Shown: positions 50,991-60,453 of the stretch, one piece after another
Position numbering within the stretch: position 1 is the first letter of the stretch
Layout: every line of letters starts with the position of its first letter
Source: Hydrogenothermaceae bacterium
Lineage (GTDB): Bacteria; Aquificota; Aquificia; Aquificales; Hydrogenothermaceae
DNA length: 64,000 nt
Direction: 5' to 3'
Assembly (NCBI GenBank): GCA_026418535.1
Contig: JAOABC010000001.1
Location: 1-64,000 of the forward strand
Program-made: the position numbers and the translations under genes
The notes under the pieces: model-generated
Seen by the model: the letters and a program-made list of their open reading frames with translations, nothing else
Told to the model about the DNA's origin: nothing
Databases searched by the model: none

Positions 50991-51080
50991 TTTGACAGAT
51001 TAACCTAAAGTTGCTATATTTATAAAGGAGATGTACTAATTCTCCCTTTTATAACTTGATTTTAGAAGTAAGGTAAAGCC

Positions 51081-51395
51081 ATTAGAGTAGATAATGTAAG
51101 TAACTCCTTTATAGAAGATCCTACAGCTATCCAACAGAGTTTAGAGATGTCCCAAAAGTTAACACCACAAGGTATAACTATTCCGGATAAAGTTGAAATT
51201 CAGAGTAAGAAATCAAACGTTATGGACAAAGATATTCTAAAGGACACTGAAGAGCTGAAGAAGCTGATAGAAGAGCTCAGCTCTAAACTAAGTTATCTTA
51301 ACAGTCAACTGAAAATGAAAATAGAGATAGACTCAGAGATAGGCCAGCCGATAGTTAAGATAATGGATATAAATACAAACGAAGTAATAAGGTAA
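51081..51395 (+). CDS. flaG: FlaG-type flagellar protein, start lost or unusual
   Basis: The acidic-then-helical small protein has the FlaG pattern, ending KMKIEIDSEIGQPIVKIMD and TNEVIR. An ATG-started version begins at 51147 (82 residues). The same frame is open upstream to a TAA at 51069 and encodes AIRVDNVSNSFIEDP, which looks like the true N-terminus but has no ATG, GTG or TTG. FlaG influences filament length. The start codon appears mutated. Confidence 0.65.
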   Translation: MRVDNVSNSFIEDPTAIQQSLEMSQKLTPQGITIPDKVEIQSKKSNVMDKDILKDTEELKKLIEELSSKLSYLNSQLKMKIEIDSEIGQPIVKIMDINTNEVIR

Positions 51396-51494
51396 GTACC
51401 CCCAGATTATATAATAAACATAATAAAAATATAAACAAACTGTTGGGTGTTTTGTTTGAAGAGAAAGCTTAACTAAAAAGGGAAGATGATTAAA

Positions 51495-52823
51495 ATGACC
51501 GGAGAAATAAGTGTATCAGGATTATCTGGAGGCTTTGACTATAACAGATTGGAGAAAATACAGACTCTAAAGAGTCAGCAGCTGTATTTAGCTCAAACAA
51601 AGCAGAGTCAGCTAGAGTCAAAAAAGGTGTTATTCAGGACATACAGAATCTTCTTAAAAACATAAAAAACTTAGTAACTTCTTTCACAGACCCTGCTTTA
51701 ATAAACTCCAAGAGTATATCTTCTTCTGACGAAAATGTCCTCTCTGCATCCGTTACAGACCAGACAAAAGTTCAGATAGGAACATACCAGACCTCTGTAG
51801 ATCGACTAGCACAGAATGCAGTTTATACCTCTAGTGTTGGTATTACCAGTAAAGATACAGCTATAGCAGGTATTAGCAATGGGACTTTGACCATCAACCA
51901 AAAAGGGTTGAATTTTAACATAGTTTATGACTCTACATTTTTTCTACAAGCTTTGGCAGACCAGATAAATGCAGTAGATCAAACTTACAATGGAGATTTT
52001 AGGGTTTCCGTAGTGAATGTAGGAACTTCCTCCTCCCCACAGTACAAACTAGTTATTTCCTCTACAAAAACAGGAACAGAAAATGATATCACTATAACAG
52101 ACAGTGGTAATCTATTAAGTAAACTTGATCTCAGAAAAGTAAAAACTGCACAAAATGCACAGATAACTGTTAATGGATTGGAGGTAGAAAAGTCTACAAA
52201 CCAGTTTAACGATGTGATAGAGGGTATGAGTTTTACCGCAAAAAGAACCGGAAATGTAGATGTTATAGTTGGAGAGGACATTAAGCCTTTGAAAGACAGT
52301 TTAGCTAATTTAGTAAATCAGTATAACAGCTTGCTAGGCAAGATTAACACAGAAACTAGTAAGGGTGGTAAGCTGGCAAGAGAGTATGGTTTAAACCAGC
52401 TTAGGTCTACAATTTACAGATAACTTGAAGACTTAGTTAATGCTGATATAATAAAGTTTGACAGGACGTCCGGAACTCTAAGCTTAAACAGTTCGAAGCT
52501 TGAAGAGATCTATAACAACACTTCAAACACATCCCTCTCCGGATTGATAAAGAACAGAAGTGAACTATTTTCCGCCCCATCACAGATAAAGACCAACCTA
52601 TCCCAGTATCTAGAAGAAACTACTGTACTAGGTGGAACTGATAAAGTCCTACGACAAACAGATAGCATCCTTAAAAGATAGTATGGAGAGAATGTCTAGG
52701 AGAGTCCAGATGGAGATGGAGGTCTTAAAAAGGCAGTTTATCTATATGGAATCTATACAAGTTCAGTATAATGCGATCGGTATGAGGATGCAACAAACTT
52801 TTGGATTGAACAATAAACAGTAG
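51495..52823 (+). pseudogene. fliD: Filament cap protein FliD, disrupted
   Basis: FliD caps the filament and folds flagellin. The start MTGEISVSGLSGGFDYNRL is followed by a frame change near 51620, then a long frame with VSVVNVGTSSSPQYKLVISS and NDITITDSGNLL. A TAA at 52421-52423 interrupts TIYR-LEDLVN; one substitution would explain it. Another frame change near 52645 leads to the coiled C-terminus KDSMERMSRRVQMEMEVLKR. At least three lesions are present. Confidence 0.88.
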
Positions 52824-52833
52824 AGAGGTAGAG

Positions 52834-53193
52834 ATGGCTAACCATTACCAAGCTTATCTGAAGACAGACTTGGAGACCCAATCGATCCCAAAGATAGTTT
52901 CTACAGCTTATGAGAGAATAAATTTTGAACTCAAGCAGGCCATAAATTCAATAGAGGCTAGGAATATAAGATCAAAACTTGACCATGTATATAGAGCTTT
53001 AGAGATTATCAGAGTGTTAAGATTAGGTCTTGATTTTGAGAAGGGAGGAGAGATTGCAAAAAATCTTGATAACATTTATGAGTTCTTAGAAAGGCATATA
53101 TCGCTAGGCAACCTGAAAAATGACACAAAAACAATTTCAGAAGCTATCAGTATCCTCAACACGATAAAATCTGGATGGGACGAGATATCGTGA
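52834..53193 (+). CDS. fliS: Flagellin chaperone FliS
   Basis: The 119-residue all-helical export chaperone binds the flagellin C-terminus. It starts MANHYQAYLKTDLETQ and contains LDHVYRALEIIRVLRLGLDFEKGGEIAKNL-like sequence across residues 51-80, matching FliS. The frame is intact although fliC and fliD before it are broken. It overlaps the next gene by 19 bases. Confidence 0.85.
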   Translation: MANHYQAYLKTDLETQSIPKIVSTAYERINFELKQAINSIEARNIRSKLDHVYRALEIIRVLRLGLDFEKGGEIAKNLDNIYEFLERHISLGNLKNDTKTISEAISILNTIKSGWDEIS

Positions 53194-53459
53194 ACGTAGA
53201 TGACTTGTTAAAGAAGATGGACGATGCAATAGTTCTTCTGACTATTCCTGAGTATATAGAAGCTTCTTTAGAAGAACTGGGATGTATTTATCACTCCCTA
53301 GAAGAGATAGCTTACGAAGATATCTCTACTGAGAAGAAGCTAAAGTTAATGGAAAGAATACAAGCTCTAAACAGTATTTTAGATAATCTAAAAGAAAATT
53401 TAATAAAAAAACTTCATGATAAAGAAAAAGAAAAGTCAGATACCGGAATCTGGACTTAA
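53175..53459 (+). CDS. Small helical protein after fliS, FliT-like
   Basis: The 94-residue protein is helical and charged, and lies where FliT, the FliD chaperone, is often found. Sequence alone does not prove FliT. The frame is intact and ends 15 bases before the convergent TPR gene. Confidence 0.5.
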   Translation: MGRDIVNVDDLLKKMDDAIVLLTIPEYIEASLEELGCIYHSLEEIAYEDISTEKKLKLMERIQALNSILDNLKENLIKKLHDKEKEKSDTGIWT

Positions 53460-53474
53460 AAGCTTAGAAGAGTA

Positions 53475-55094
53475 CTATTGAAATATACTCTCAAACAGCC
53501 TGTCAGCCAGCTCCGGATTCAAGTTCCTCAACTCTTTATAATAAGAGATCGCCCTATCTTTGTCATCACTGAAGTTGTAAGCTAAACCAAGGAAGTAGAT
53601 GACCTCAGCCTTTTCTTTTTCCGGATACTGTTGATAAGCCTTTACTAAGTAGTCTTTTGCATCTCTGTAGCTACCTTTTTCATATAGCAATCTACCTAGT
53701 AAGAAGTTAGCCTCTTTTAAAAGAGGGTCGTACATAACAGCCTCTTTTAAATACCTTATAGCCTCATCCTTGTTTTCTTCTTGAAGGGCAAGATTGTAGT
53801 AGCTTAGAGACAAATTTTTCTTCATTTTCCCGTCTAGATTCTCTATCTTTTTATAGAAATTTATAGCAGTTCTGTAGTCTTCTAACATAAAGTAGCTGTT
53901 AGCGGTATTATAGATAGCATGCTTGTGGTAAGGGTTTAGTGATACTACCTTTTTGTAGTTCTCAATAGCTTGTTTAATGTGACTGTCAGCTTTAGAAACC
54001 TCTCCCAATCTATAGTATACATTTCCAAGATTGTAGTATGCTTCCGTAAATGATTTATCTCTCTTTAAGGCTTCACTAAAGTACTTTATAGCTTTATCAT
54101 AATCTTTGAGATTAAAATAAAGTATACCAAGGTTGTTTAGAGCATCTGTGTTGAAGGGGTCTATTTTCAGAGCATTCATGAAAGATATCTTAGCCTCTTC
54201 CATCTTTCCCTGTTTAAGTTGTAAGAGACCTATTTTGTTAAAATTTTCCGGAGAAGGAATTGATATTACAGATGAGATCAATTCCTGCTCTGTTTCTGAT
54301 TTTACCTCTGTTCTAGAAATAGGTTTTTCTATATCAGATATGTCTTTCACTGGTTTAGTTTTGAATATGTGATAGATATTTTGATGCTCTGGCTGTACAG
54401 CTTCAATTCTCCGTGGAGACTGTGTAGTTTTGGCTAATTTAGGTGTTTGCTCTTTCTGTTGTATATCTTCTTTTTCTCTTATCAGACTCAGTAGTTCTGC
54501 GGCTTTTACGGATATTTTTGTATCCTTTGAAGACTTTAACCTCTCTAATATGGATATACCTTCCTGTTTGTTTTTATTAGTTTTTATGAAAGACTCTGCC
54601 AGTATAATTTGTTGATTCTCTGAGAGTTTTTTAGGATTTAGATTTAGGCTTACGATTTCCTCAAAGTTCTTTTTTGAGTAGTAATAATTAAGAAGCTCAT
54701 TTATAGCATCTTCAAACTCTGGATTGTACCGTAGACTTAGCTTCAGGTTCTTTTGATACCCATCCTCGTTTCTACTTTTCTTCTCTATATCTCCAAGAAC
54801 ATAGTAAGATATTGATATCAACTCTTTATCTTTTATATAATAAAGAGATTTGGTTAGATACTCTTTTGCTTTAGATAAGTTCCCCATCTTGTAGTAAATG
54901 AACCCAAGATTAGATAAAGCAACTGAGTTCTGAGGTTCTGTCTTTAGAACTTCTTCAAAAGAGCTTAGAGCTTTTTCATAATTTCCCATCTTGTAGTAGT
55001 TTATACCCTCAGAGACCTTGTTATCTGTAGAGGCAAAACCGATAGAGCAGGATATCAAGATAGATAATAAGCCTCCATTTAAACTTTTTCTCAT
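53475..55094 (-). CDS. Exported TPR-repeat protein
   Basis: Taken from ATG 55094 behind GGAGG, the protein has 539 residues. A signal peptide near 1-22 ends SIGFAS. TPR repeats occur at about residues 30-120 and again through 290-520, with repeated AxxxLxxxxxxxGxxxxAxxxxxxAxxxxP patterns. A low-complexity linker lies between. It is intact in the middle of the wrecked flagellar region and may serve outer-envelope assembly and not flagella. The next gene upstream is on the same strand with a 40-base gap. Confidence 0.75.
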   Translation of the reverse strand: MRKSLNGGLLSILISCSIGFASTDNKVSEGINYYKMGNYEKALSSFEEVLKTEPQNSVALSNLGFIYYKMGNLSKAKEYLTKSLYYIKDKELISISYYVLGDIEKKSRNEDGYQKNLKLSLRYNPEFEDAINELLNYYYSKKNFEEIVSLNLNPKKLSENQQIILAESFIKTNKNKQEGISILERLKSSKDTKISVKAAELLSLIREKEDIQQKEQTPKLAKTTQSPRRIEAVQPEHQNIYHIFKTKPVKDISDIEKPISRTEVKSETEQELISSVISIPSPENFNKIGLLQLKQGKMEEAKISFMNALKIDPFNTDALNNLGILYFNLKDYDKAIKYFSEALKRDKSFTEAYYNLGNVYYRLGEVSKADSHIKQAIENYKKVVSLNPYHKHAIYNTANSYFMLEDYRTAINFYKKIENLDGKMKKNLSLSYYNLALQEENKDEAIRYLKEAVMYDPLLKEANFLLGRLLYEKGSYRDAKDYLVKAYQQYPEKEKAEVIYFLGLAYNFSDDKDRAISYYKELRNLNPELADRLFESIFQ

Positions 55095-55134
55095 TTTTTT
55101 TCCTCCAAATTTGAATCTATTATATATTATAGCA

Positions 55135-55644
55135 CTATTTACCACCTTTTTCCTCTTCTATAAAATTTTTTACCGCTAAAGCTAATCTTGGATCATCTTT
55201 AGCTTTTTCCATAAGTAGTTTAAGAGTTTCTCTTTTATTATCCTCCATCTTTGATGACACATCATATATCTTATTTTCTATCACCGTAGCACCTCTTTTG
55301 TACTTGTATAAAAGTATCATAAGTACGAAGAATATATCAAGTATTAAAAACTGGATGATGCTCTGTGGTAGAAGATATCTTTTTGTATCCTTTTCCATTT
55401 TATCTAACTTTGATTCAATATCTTTCTGATAGAGGATTATCTGGTCTAACTTACATTCTATATCCATAGATGATTGACTATTACTCTCTTTTCCCTGGGA
55501 TAGAAAGTCTAAAATGTACTTTTGGTTCTTTTCTAACTCAGAGATCTTTAGCTTAAGTCTATTTATCTCTTCTCTGTTCATCTCCTGTTTTATTATTTTT
55601 GACTCTACCACTAATCTTTCTTCTCCTCTACTGATAGTAAACAC
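55135..55644 (-). CDS. Coiled-coil membrane protein
   Basis: The 169-residue protein has a long coiled coil (about residues 20-90), one transmembrane helix near 96-113 (IIQFLILDIFFVLMILLY), then a charged C-terminal helical stretch. No family is recognised. The frame is intact and it precedes the TPR gene on the same strand, so the pair may act together at the envelope. Confidence 0.6.
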   Translation of the reverse strand: MFTISRGEERLVVESKIIKQEMNREEINRLKLKISELEKNQKYILDFLSQGKESNSQSSMDIECKLDQIILYQKDIESKLDKMEKDTKRYLLPQSIIQFLILDIFFVLMILLYKYKRGATVIENKIYDVSSKMEDNKRETLKLLMEKAKDDPRLALAVKNFIEEEKGGK

Positions 55645-55746
55645 TATAAAGGAAATAAAAAAAATCTAGCTAAAAGATAGTAAAACATAATTTTACCTTC
55701 TTTGTAGTTTAACTTAAAAGTTCTACCACAAAAAAGGTTTAAAAGT

Positions 55747-56127
55747 TTACTTGAAAAAGTCTAAAAGAGAGAGGTTCTTTATAGAGTTAAAGCTTGCTAT
55801 TAAAGCTTCATAAGTTGTCTTTGCCTTCTGTAGGTTAGTTATAGCCTCCACTGTGTCAGCATCCTCAAAGTTGGATATGAGGTTATTGTTAAAGACTCTG
55901 TTTTGCTGATAAGAGAATTTTAGGTCTTCCACTATTTTAAGCTGTGTTCCTATAACCGATGTTTGTTGTAGTACAGCAGCCAGATCTTTGTCAAAAGCTT
56001 CTAGTATCTTCATAGGATTTCCGTTTACGTCTATGGTTGCATTGTGGAGTTCACCTAAGCTTCCTGTTCTAGACACAGCTCTGTTGATTATATCCACTAT
56101 CTTGTCTATAGCCTCCGTGATCAACAT
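55747..56127 (-). pseudogene. flgL: Hook-filament junction protein FlgL, 3' fragment
   Basis: Only the C-terminal part is present, with NNNLISNFEDADTVEAITNL and LQKAKTTYEALIASFNSIKN, the D0/D1 coiled-coil typical of FlgL. The upstream two-thirds are missing. The fragment ends at the fliL remnant on the opposite strand near 56120, so a deletion or inversion joined the two. Confidence 0.8.
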
Positions 56128-56347
56128 CTTGGAAGTTCAGGATGATAAGATAAAAGCAGAGGCAACAAAAAGGATGCCTCAGATAGAAGACTCTATAAAT
56201 ACGCTGCTATTTACAAAAACATCTGAAGAACTACCTTCTCCGGAAGGTATAGAGAAGCTAAAAGGAGAGATTATAAAAAGAACGAATGCAATTTTACCTC
56301 TTGGTGGTGTGAAGGATGTGTACTTCACAGAGTTTATATTCAAATGA
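56115..56347 (+). pseudogene. fliL: FliL, 3' fragment
   Basis: The frame encodes a FliL C-terminus: EATKRMPQIEDSINTLLFTK, then a GIEKLKGEIIKRTNAIL stretch and VYFTEFIFK. FliL is a stator-associated inner-membrane protein. The transmembrane N-terminus is gone, and the frame runs backwards into flgL antisense sequence, showing a chimeric junction near 56115-56125. The downstream order fliN-fliO-fliP-fliQ-fliR-flhB is typical. Confidence 0.8.
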
Positions 56348-56354
56348 GCTAGCG

Positions 56355-56596
56355 ATGGATAACCTTGAAAGATTAAGATTACTCTACGATATAGAAGTGA
56401 AGCTCTCCCTATTCCTTGGATTTATGAGAAAAATATAGACTACCTTCTCAGTTTAAAAGAGGGAGACATCATAGAGTTAAACAAGAACATAGAAGACTAT
56501 CTAGAGGTGTACTTAGAAGACAAGCCCTTTGGTAAAGGTGAGCTTGTAATCGTAAACGATAAGTACAGTTTTAGACTGATAGACCTGGTTAGGTAG
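56355..56596 (+). pseudogene. fliN: Flagellar switch protein FliN, frameshifted
   Basis: FliN is a C-ring switch protein. The first frame reads MDNLERLRLLYDIEVKLSLF then stops. After a shift near 56430 the next reads YLLSLKEGDIIELNKNIEDY and FGKGELVIVNDKYSFRLIDL, the SpoA-type barrel. The stop is 1 base ahead of the fliO ATG. The 80-residue size is short but within the range for FliN C-terminal domains. Confidence 0.8.
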
Positions 56597-56597
56597 T

Positions 56598-56858
56598 ATG
56601 GATTTTGAGGTTATTTTAAAACTTGTTTTTTCTTTAAGTGTAGTTGTTGGGTTACTGTTATTCCTCTCCTACATCTTAAAACATTACATCCTTAGGTTTG
56701 CTACCTCTGGAAGGTTTGAAGACATAAAGATAAGAGATGTAAAGTTTATTGGTAAAGATAGAGGAATTGCTACATTCGAATTTGATAACAGAGTATTTCT
56801 GATATCCTTTGACAACAACAGAATAGAAAAACTGTACGAGAGAGAAGATGAAGTTTAG
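56598..56858 (+). CDS. fliO: Flagellar biosynthesis protein FliO
   Basis: The 86-residue protein has one transmembrane helix near residues 6-28 and a small cytosolic domain with IGKDRGIATFEFDNRVFLIS, as in FliO. FliO assists FliP ring assembly in the export gate. The frame is intact. It overlaps the fliP start by 10 bases. Confidence 0.75.
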   Translation: MDFEVILKLVFSLSVVVGLLLFLSYILKHYILRFATSGRFEDIKIRDVKFIGKDRGIATFEFDNRVFLISFDNNRIEKLYEREDEV

Positions 56859-57551
56859 CACTTTCTTCCTTTTTTCTTTACCTTCTTTGGGTCCTCATAT
56901 GCCGATACTTTAAACGATACTTTAACAGCTTTTACCCGACTTGATACTACACTGAAGATACTACTTATAGTAACACTTTTGAGTATAGCACCATCTTTAC
57001 TCATAGCTATGACTTCTTTTACCAGGATAGTGATAGCTTTGTCTCTGTTGAGACATGCTATAAGAGTTTTACTGCACCTCCAAACCAGGTTATAGTAGCA
57101 CTCTCTCTGTTCTTAACTTTCTTTATAATAAAACCGGTCTTTGAGAAGATAAACCAGGTTAGTATCCAGCCGTATTTAAAGAAGGAGATATCTGATATAA
57201 AAGCCATAGAAAGAGCTAAAGAGCCTATAAAAGAGTTTATGCTGAAGAACACAAGAAAGGAAGATTTAAAACTATTCATAGATATATCAAAGGAGAAACC
57301 TAAAGAGCCGATGGATGTCAGCATGACCACTTTGATTCCAGCTTTCATGATCAGTGAGATAAAGACAGCTTTTGAGATCGTGTTTATCATATACTTACCT
57401 TTTTTAGTGATAGACTTTATAGTAGCAAGTATTCTTATATCTGATGATGATTCTTCCTATGTTTATATCTCTTCCTTTTAAACTTATGCTGTTTGTTTTG
57501 GCGGACGGTTGGGAACTTCTGACTAAAGCTCTCATACAAAGTTATAAGTAG
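56849..57551 (+). pseudogene. fliP: Flagellar export gate protein FliP, frameshifted
   Basis: FliP forms the core of the export gate. The signal-like start leads to LLIVTLLSIAPSLLIAMTSF. A shift near 57065 precedes PPNQVIVALSLFLTFFIIKP. PMDVSMTTLIPAFMISEIKT is the conserved loop before the third helix. A second shift near 57440 precedes the end [20 protein letters not shown]. The stop TAG is adjacent to the fliQ GTG. Confidence 0.88.
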
Positions 57552-57824
57552 GTGAAGAAGATGACCCTAGATATGGCCGTAAATTTGACAGATGCTATGT
57601 TTAAAACCACAATCATAGTAGTAGCCCCAGTTATACTGATAACTTTTATAATGGGTCTAGTAATAAGTATCTTCCAAGCTGCTACTCAGATAAACGAGAT
57701 GACCCTTACTTTTGTTCCTAAGATAGTGGCTACAGCTATAGCACTACTTATCTTTGGCTCTTGGATGACTACAGAGTTGGTGGATTACACAAGAGAGCTC
57801 CTTAAGACTATTTTATCTAAATGA
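57552..57824 (+). CDS. fliQ: Flagellar export gate protein FliQ
   Basis: The 90-residue protein has two transmembrane helices: VVAPVILITFIMGLVISIFQ and FVPKIVATAIALLIFGSWM, with AATQINEMTLTFVPK between, the FliQ signature. It starts at GTG with zero spacing after fliP. The frame is intact, but both neighbours in the FliPQR complex are broken. Its stop overlaps the fliR start as ATGA. Confidence 0.9.
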   Translation: MKKMTLDMAVNLTDAMFKTTIIVVAPVILITFIMGLVISIFQAATQINEMTLTFVPKIVATAIALLIFGSWMTTELVDYTRELLKTILSK

Positions 57825-58602
57825 CACCCTTAATAACTCCGGATCAAGCTATTGCTATAGCTTTAGTGTTCAGTACAGTAGAATAATAGCTTTTTTCATG
57901 GCTTTTCCTTTACTTAATGCTAACCTTATTCCTCTAAACGTAAGAGTTCTTCTTGTTATAGTTTTCTCTTTTGCTGTAATCCTTTAACAAGATCTGTCTA
58001 TGTCTGTTTCACAGATTGAACTTCTCGTGTTTATCTTACTGGTCTTAAAAGAGGTTCTAATAGGATTTTCCTTGGGACTTATAACTACTATATTTGTATC
58101 CGTTTTCTTGTACGCTGCTGAGATGGTGAGTTACTTTATGGGGGTTTACTATAGTAAACGTATTTAATCCTGCCTTTGGACAGAGTTCCGTTCTATCTGC
58201 TTTTTTCTGATTCTTTTTTATCTGCTGTTCTTCGTATCTGGAGCATACCAAATAGTTATAAGCTCTTTATTTAAGAGTTTTGAACTGCTTCCGGTTATAA
58301 ACTTTACATTCAACAATAGAGTATTTCTTTACACCTTGGGAAAGTCTGGCGATATATTCAAACTTGGTTTTCAGATAGCTTTTGCTTTTTCTTTGGTGTT
58401 GATAGTTTTCAACGTGGTTCTTGCTCTGATAAACAGACTTATACCTCAGATAAATATCTTTTTCGTCGGTCTTCCTGCTCAGATTCTAATTGGGCTTATG
58501 ATCCTATTGTTTGGAACTAATGTTCTCGTTAAGCTTAGGATTAGTTTAGTTGATAGTATTGTAAGTAGTATAATTGAATTACTGAAAATACTGAGTAGGT
58601 AG
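57821..58602 (+). pseudogene. fliR: Flagellar export gate protein FliR, disrupted
   Basis: The start MTPLITPDQAIAIALVF is followed by a tandem duplication CAGTA-CAGTA at 57866-57875. Removing one copy restores VFSRIIAFFMAFPL. A TAA near 57987 follows, then the helix region VLKEVLIGFSLGLITTIFVS. A run of G near 58139 and another indel near 58210 again change frame. The last part (58336-58602) is open and has VGLPAQILIGLMILL. Four or more lesions are present. Confidence 0.88.
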
Positions 58603-58608
58603 TGTAGT

Positions 58609-59664
58609 ATGCCTGCTTAAAGACCCAAGCAAGACAGAAAAGGCAACACCTCGAAGACGTCAGAAAGCCAGAGAAGAAGGACAAGTCCTCAGAAGTCAGG
58701 ACATACCAATATCAGCTACATTGATAGGTGTGTTTCTGATGTTTATTTTTATCTACCCTTTGGTTACAGAGTGATGATGAACTACTTTAAATAAACATTC
58801 TCAAACCCTGTATACCTTATACCTTCTATGAACTCAAGCTTTGTACTCCATACAGCAAAGACAATCTTATAATGCTACTTCCCGTGTTGTTGTTCTTGCT
58901 TTTAGTAGGCGTTATGTCAAATATAGCCCAGTTTGGTTTTCTATTTACACTAAAACCACTAACCCCAAAACTTGACAAGATAAATCCATTCTCCGGATTA
59001 AGGAGGATTTTCTCCCTTACAACAGTCTTTGAACTTGTAAGGAGCATCTTAAAACTTATAATTGCGGTAGTGTGGTCTCTTACTTTGTTGTGAGTTATCT
59101 TTTAACCGGATTCTTCCGGTTTGCTACCATCTCCTTTGGTGACCAGGTGCTCAATTCATAAAGACTATTATGGTTCTTATATTTTCATTCGCTGTCTTAT
59201 CTATTCCTATAGCGGTTATTGACTTCTTCTACAGAAAGTATGAGTATGAGGAAAACTTAAAGATGACAAAGGAAGAGGTAAAAGAGGAGAGAAAGAGTTA
59301 TGAAGGAAACCCTACTGTAAAGAGAGAGATAAGAAAGAGAATGAGGATGTTACCTTTAAGGAGGATGGTAAAGGAAGTTCCAAAGGTAGATGTGGTGACA
59401 AACCCAGAACACTTTGCAGTTGCTCTGAAGTATGAAAAGGGCAAGATGGATGCTCCAAAAGTGATAGCAAAAAGACAGGATAACATAGCTTTAAAGATAA
59501 AAGAAGTTGCCAGAGAGAATAATGTTAAAATCGTAGAAGACCCACCACTTGCAAGAGGACTCTACAAGTCCTGTGATATAGGAGAGTATATTCCAGAGAA
59601 GTTCTACGTGGCTGTTGCTAAGATATTAGCCCAGATATACAAAGCTAAAAAAGTTAGGGTTTAG
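58609..59664 (+). pseudogene. flhB: Flagellar export switch protein FlhB, disrupted
   Basis: FlhB controls export specificity. The start region has the conserved KTEKATPRRRQKAREEGQV but the frame shifts right after the ATG. The middle has TLKPLTPKLDKINPFSGLRR. A short segment near 59095-59165 is unreadable, possibly a deletion. The last 160 codons are open. The autocleavage site is NPEH in place of the usual NPTH. Confidence 0.88.
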
Positions 59665-60094
59665 CTACACCCTTTATCTGAGTTAAGTGTTTTAGTATCT
59701 TATTCACCATATCTGGCTCTGTGTTGTTCAGGATGGTGGCTGCTTTTTTCTCGTTCATATTGTAGAGTATGTAAGCGATCTCCTCCGGATTCTCAGTTTT
59801 AGATATCTTCTTACCAGCTTCTTCCGGGTCCATTTTTTCAAATACTTTCGCTAATCTTATATATATCTCATCCTTGATTTTCTTAGTCTGTTCTTCTATC
59901 TCCTTCTTTAATTTTTCTAACCTCTCCCTCTCTAAGTTTATCTGTTTTAAAATCTCTTGATTTTTTGTATACTCAGTCCTTATATCATTTCTAAGTTTTT
60001 CTATCTTCTCAGACTCTCTTTTTAACTCATCAATCTGAGCAAAGGAGAAGCTACTCACCAATAATAAGCTTATTAAGATATACCTCTTCAGCAA
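59654..60094 (-). CDS. motE: MotE-like periplasmic flagellar protein
   Basis: The 146-residue protein has a signal peptide (residues 1-19, ending SFSFAQ), a long charged coiled coil to about 75, and a C-terminal MgtE-N-like domain with FEKMDPEEAGKKISK, typical of MotE, the motility chaperone of MotC. The frame is intact. It overlaps the end of flhB by 11 bases and the upstream fliJ. Confidence 0.7.
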   Translation of the reverse strand: MLKRYILISLLLVSSFSFAQIDELKRESEKIEKLRNDIRTEYTKNQEILKQINLERERLEKLKKEIEEQTKKIKDEIYIRLAKVFEKMDPEEAGKKISKTENPEEIAYILYNMNEKKAATILNNTEPDMVNKILKHLTQIKGVAKP

Positions 60095-60453
60095 TTCTTT
60101 GCTCCTTTTTATCTTCTTTCTCCTGGACTAACCTCTTTCTATTCTTTAGAAGTTTCTCAACAGACTTCTTTCTACTGTACATCACTTTTATCCTCTCCCG
60201 GATAGATTCTAGCTCTTTAGTCATCTCTTCTAAAAATCTCTCTATCTCTTCTATATCTTGGAGAACCATCTTAGTATAACTTGTTCATCAATGAAAACAC
60301 AGACTCGTCATTTAAAACAATCAAACCTAACCTTTCTTTCAGTGTATGAAGCTGTCCTTCCATCTCTTGATAGATAGCTTTCGTTTTTATGTAGTTAGCA
60401 ACAGCTTGCTGTATCTCATAGTCTATAACCTTAAGTATGGCTTTACTGTTCAA
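60051..60453 (-). pseudogene. fliJ: FliJ-like export chaperone, frameshifted
   Basis: Two coiled-coil frames, 60271-60453 (60 codons) and 60051-60269 (72 codons), join to a 135-residue FliJ-sized protein. The C-terminus RIAEEVYLNKLIIGE is FliJ-like. Dropping one base at the TAA near 60271 links SLMNKLY to MVLQDIEEIERFLEE. It lies between motB and motE. Two separate small proteins are less likely. Confidence 0.6.

Noticed and set aside
55988-56347. 119-codon forward frame as a novel gene
   Set aside because: Its first half is antisense to flgL and its second half is FliL, so it is a chimera made by a deletion junction.
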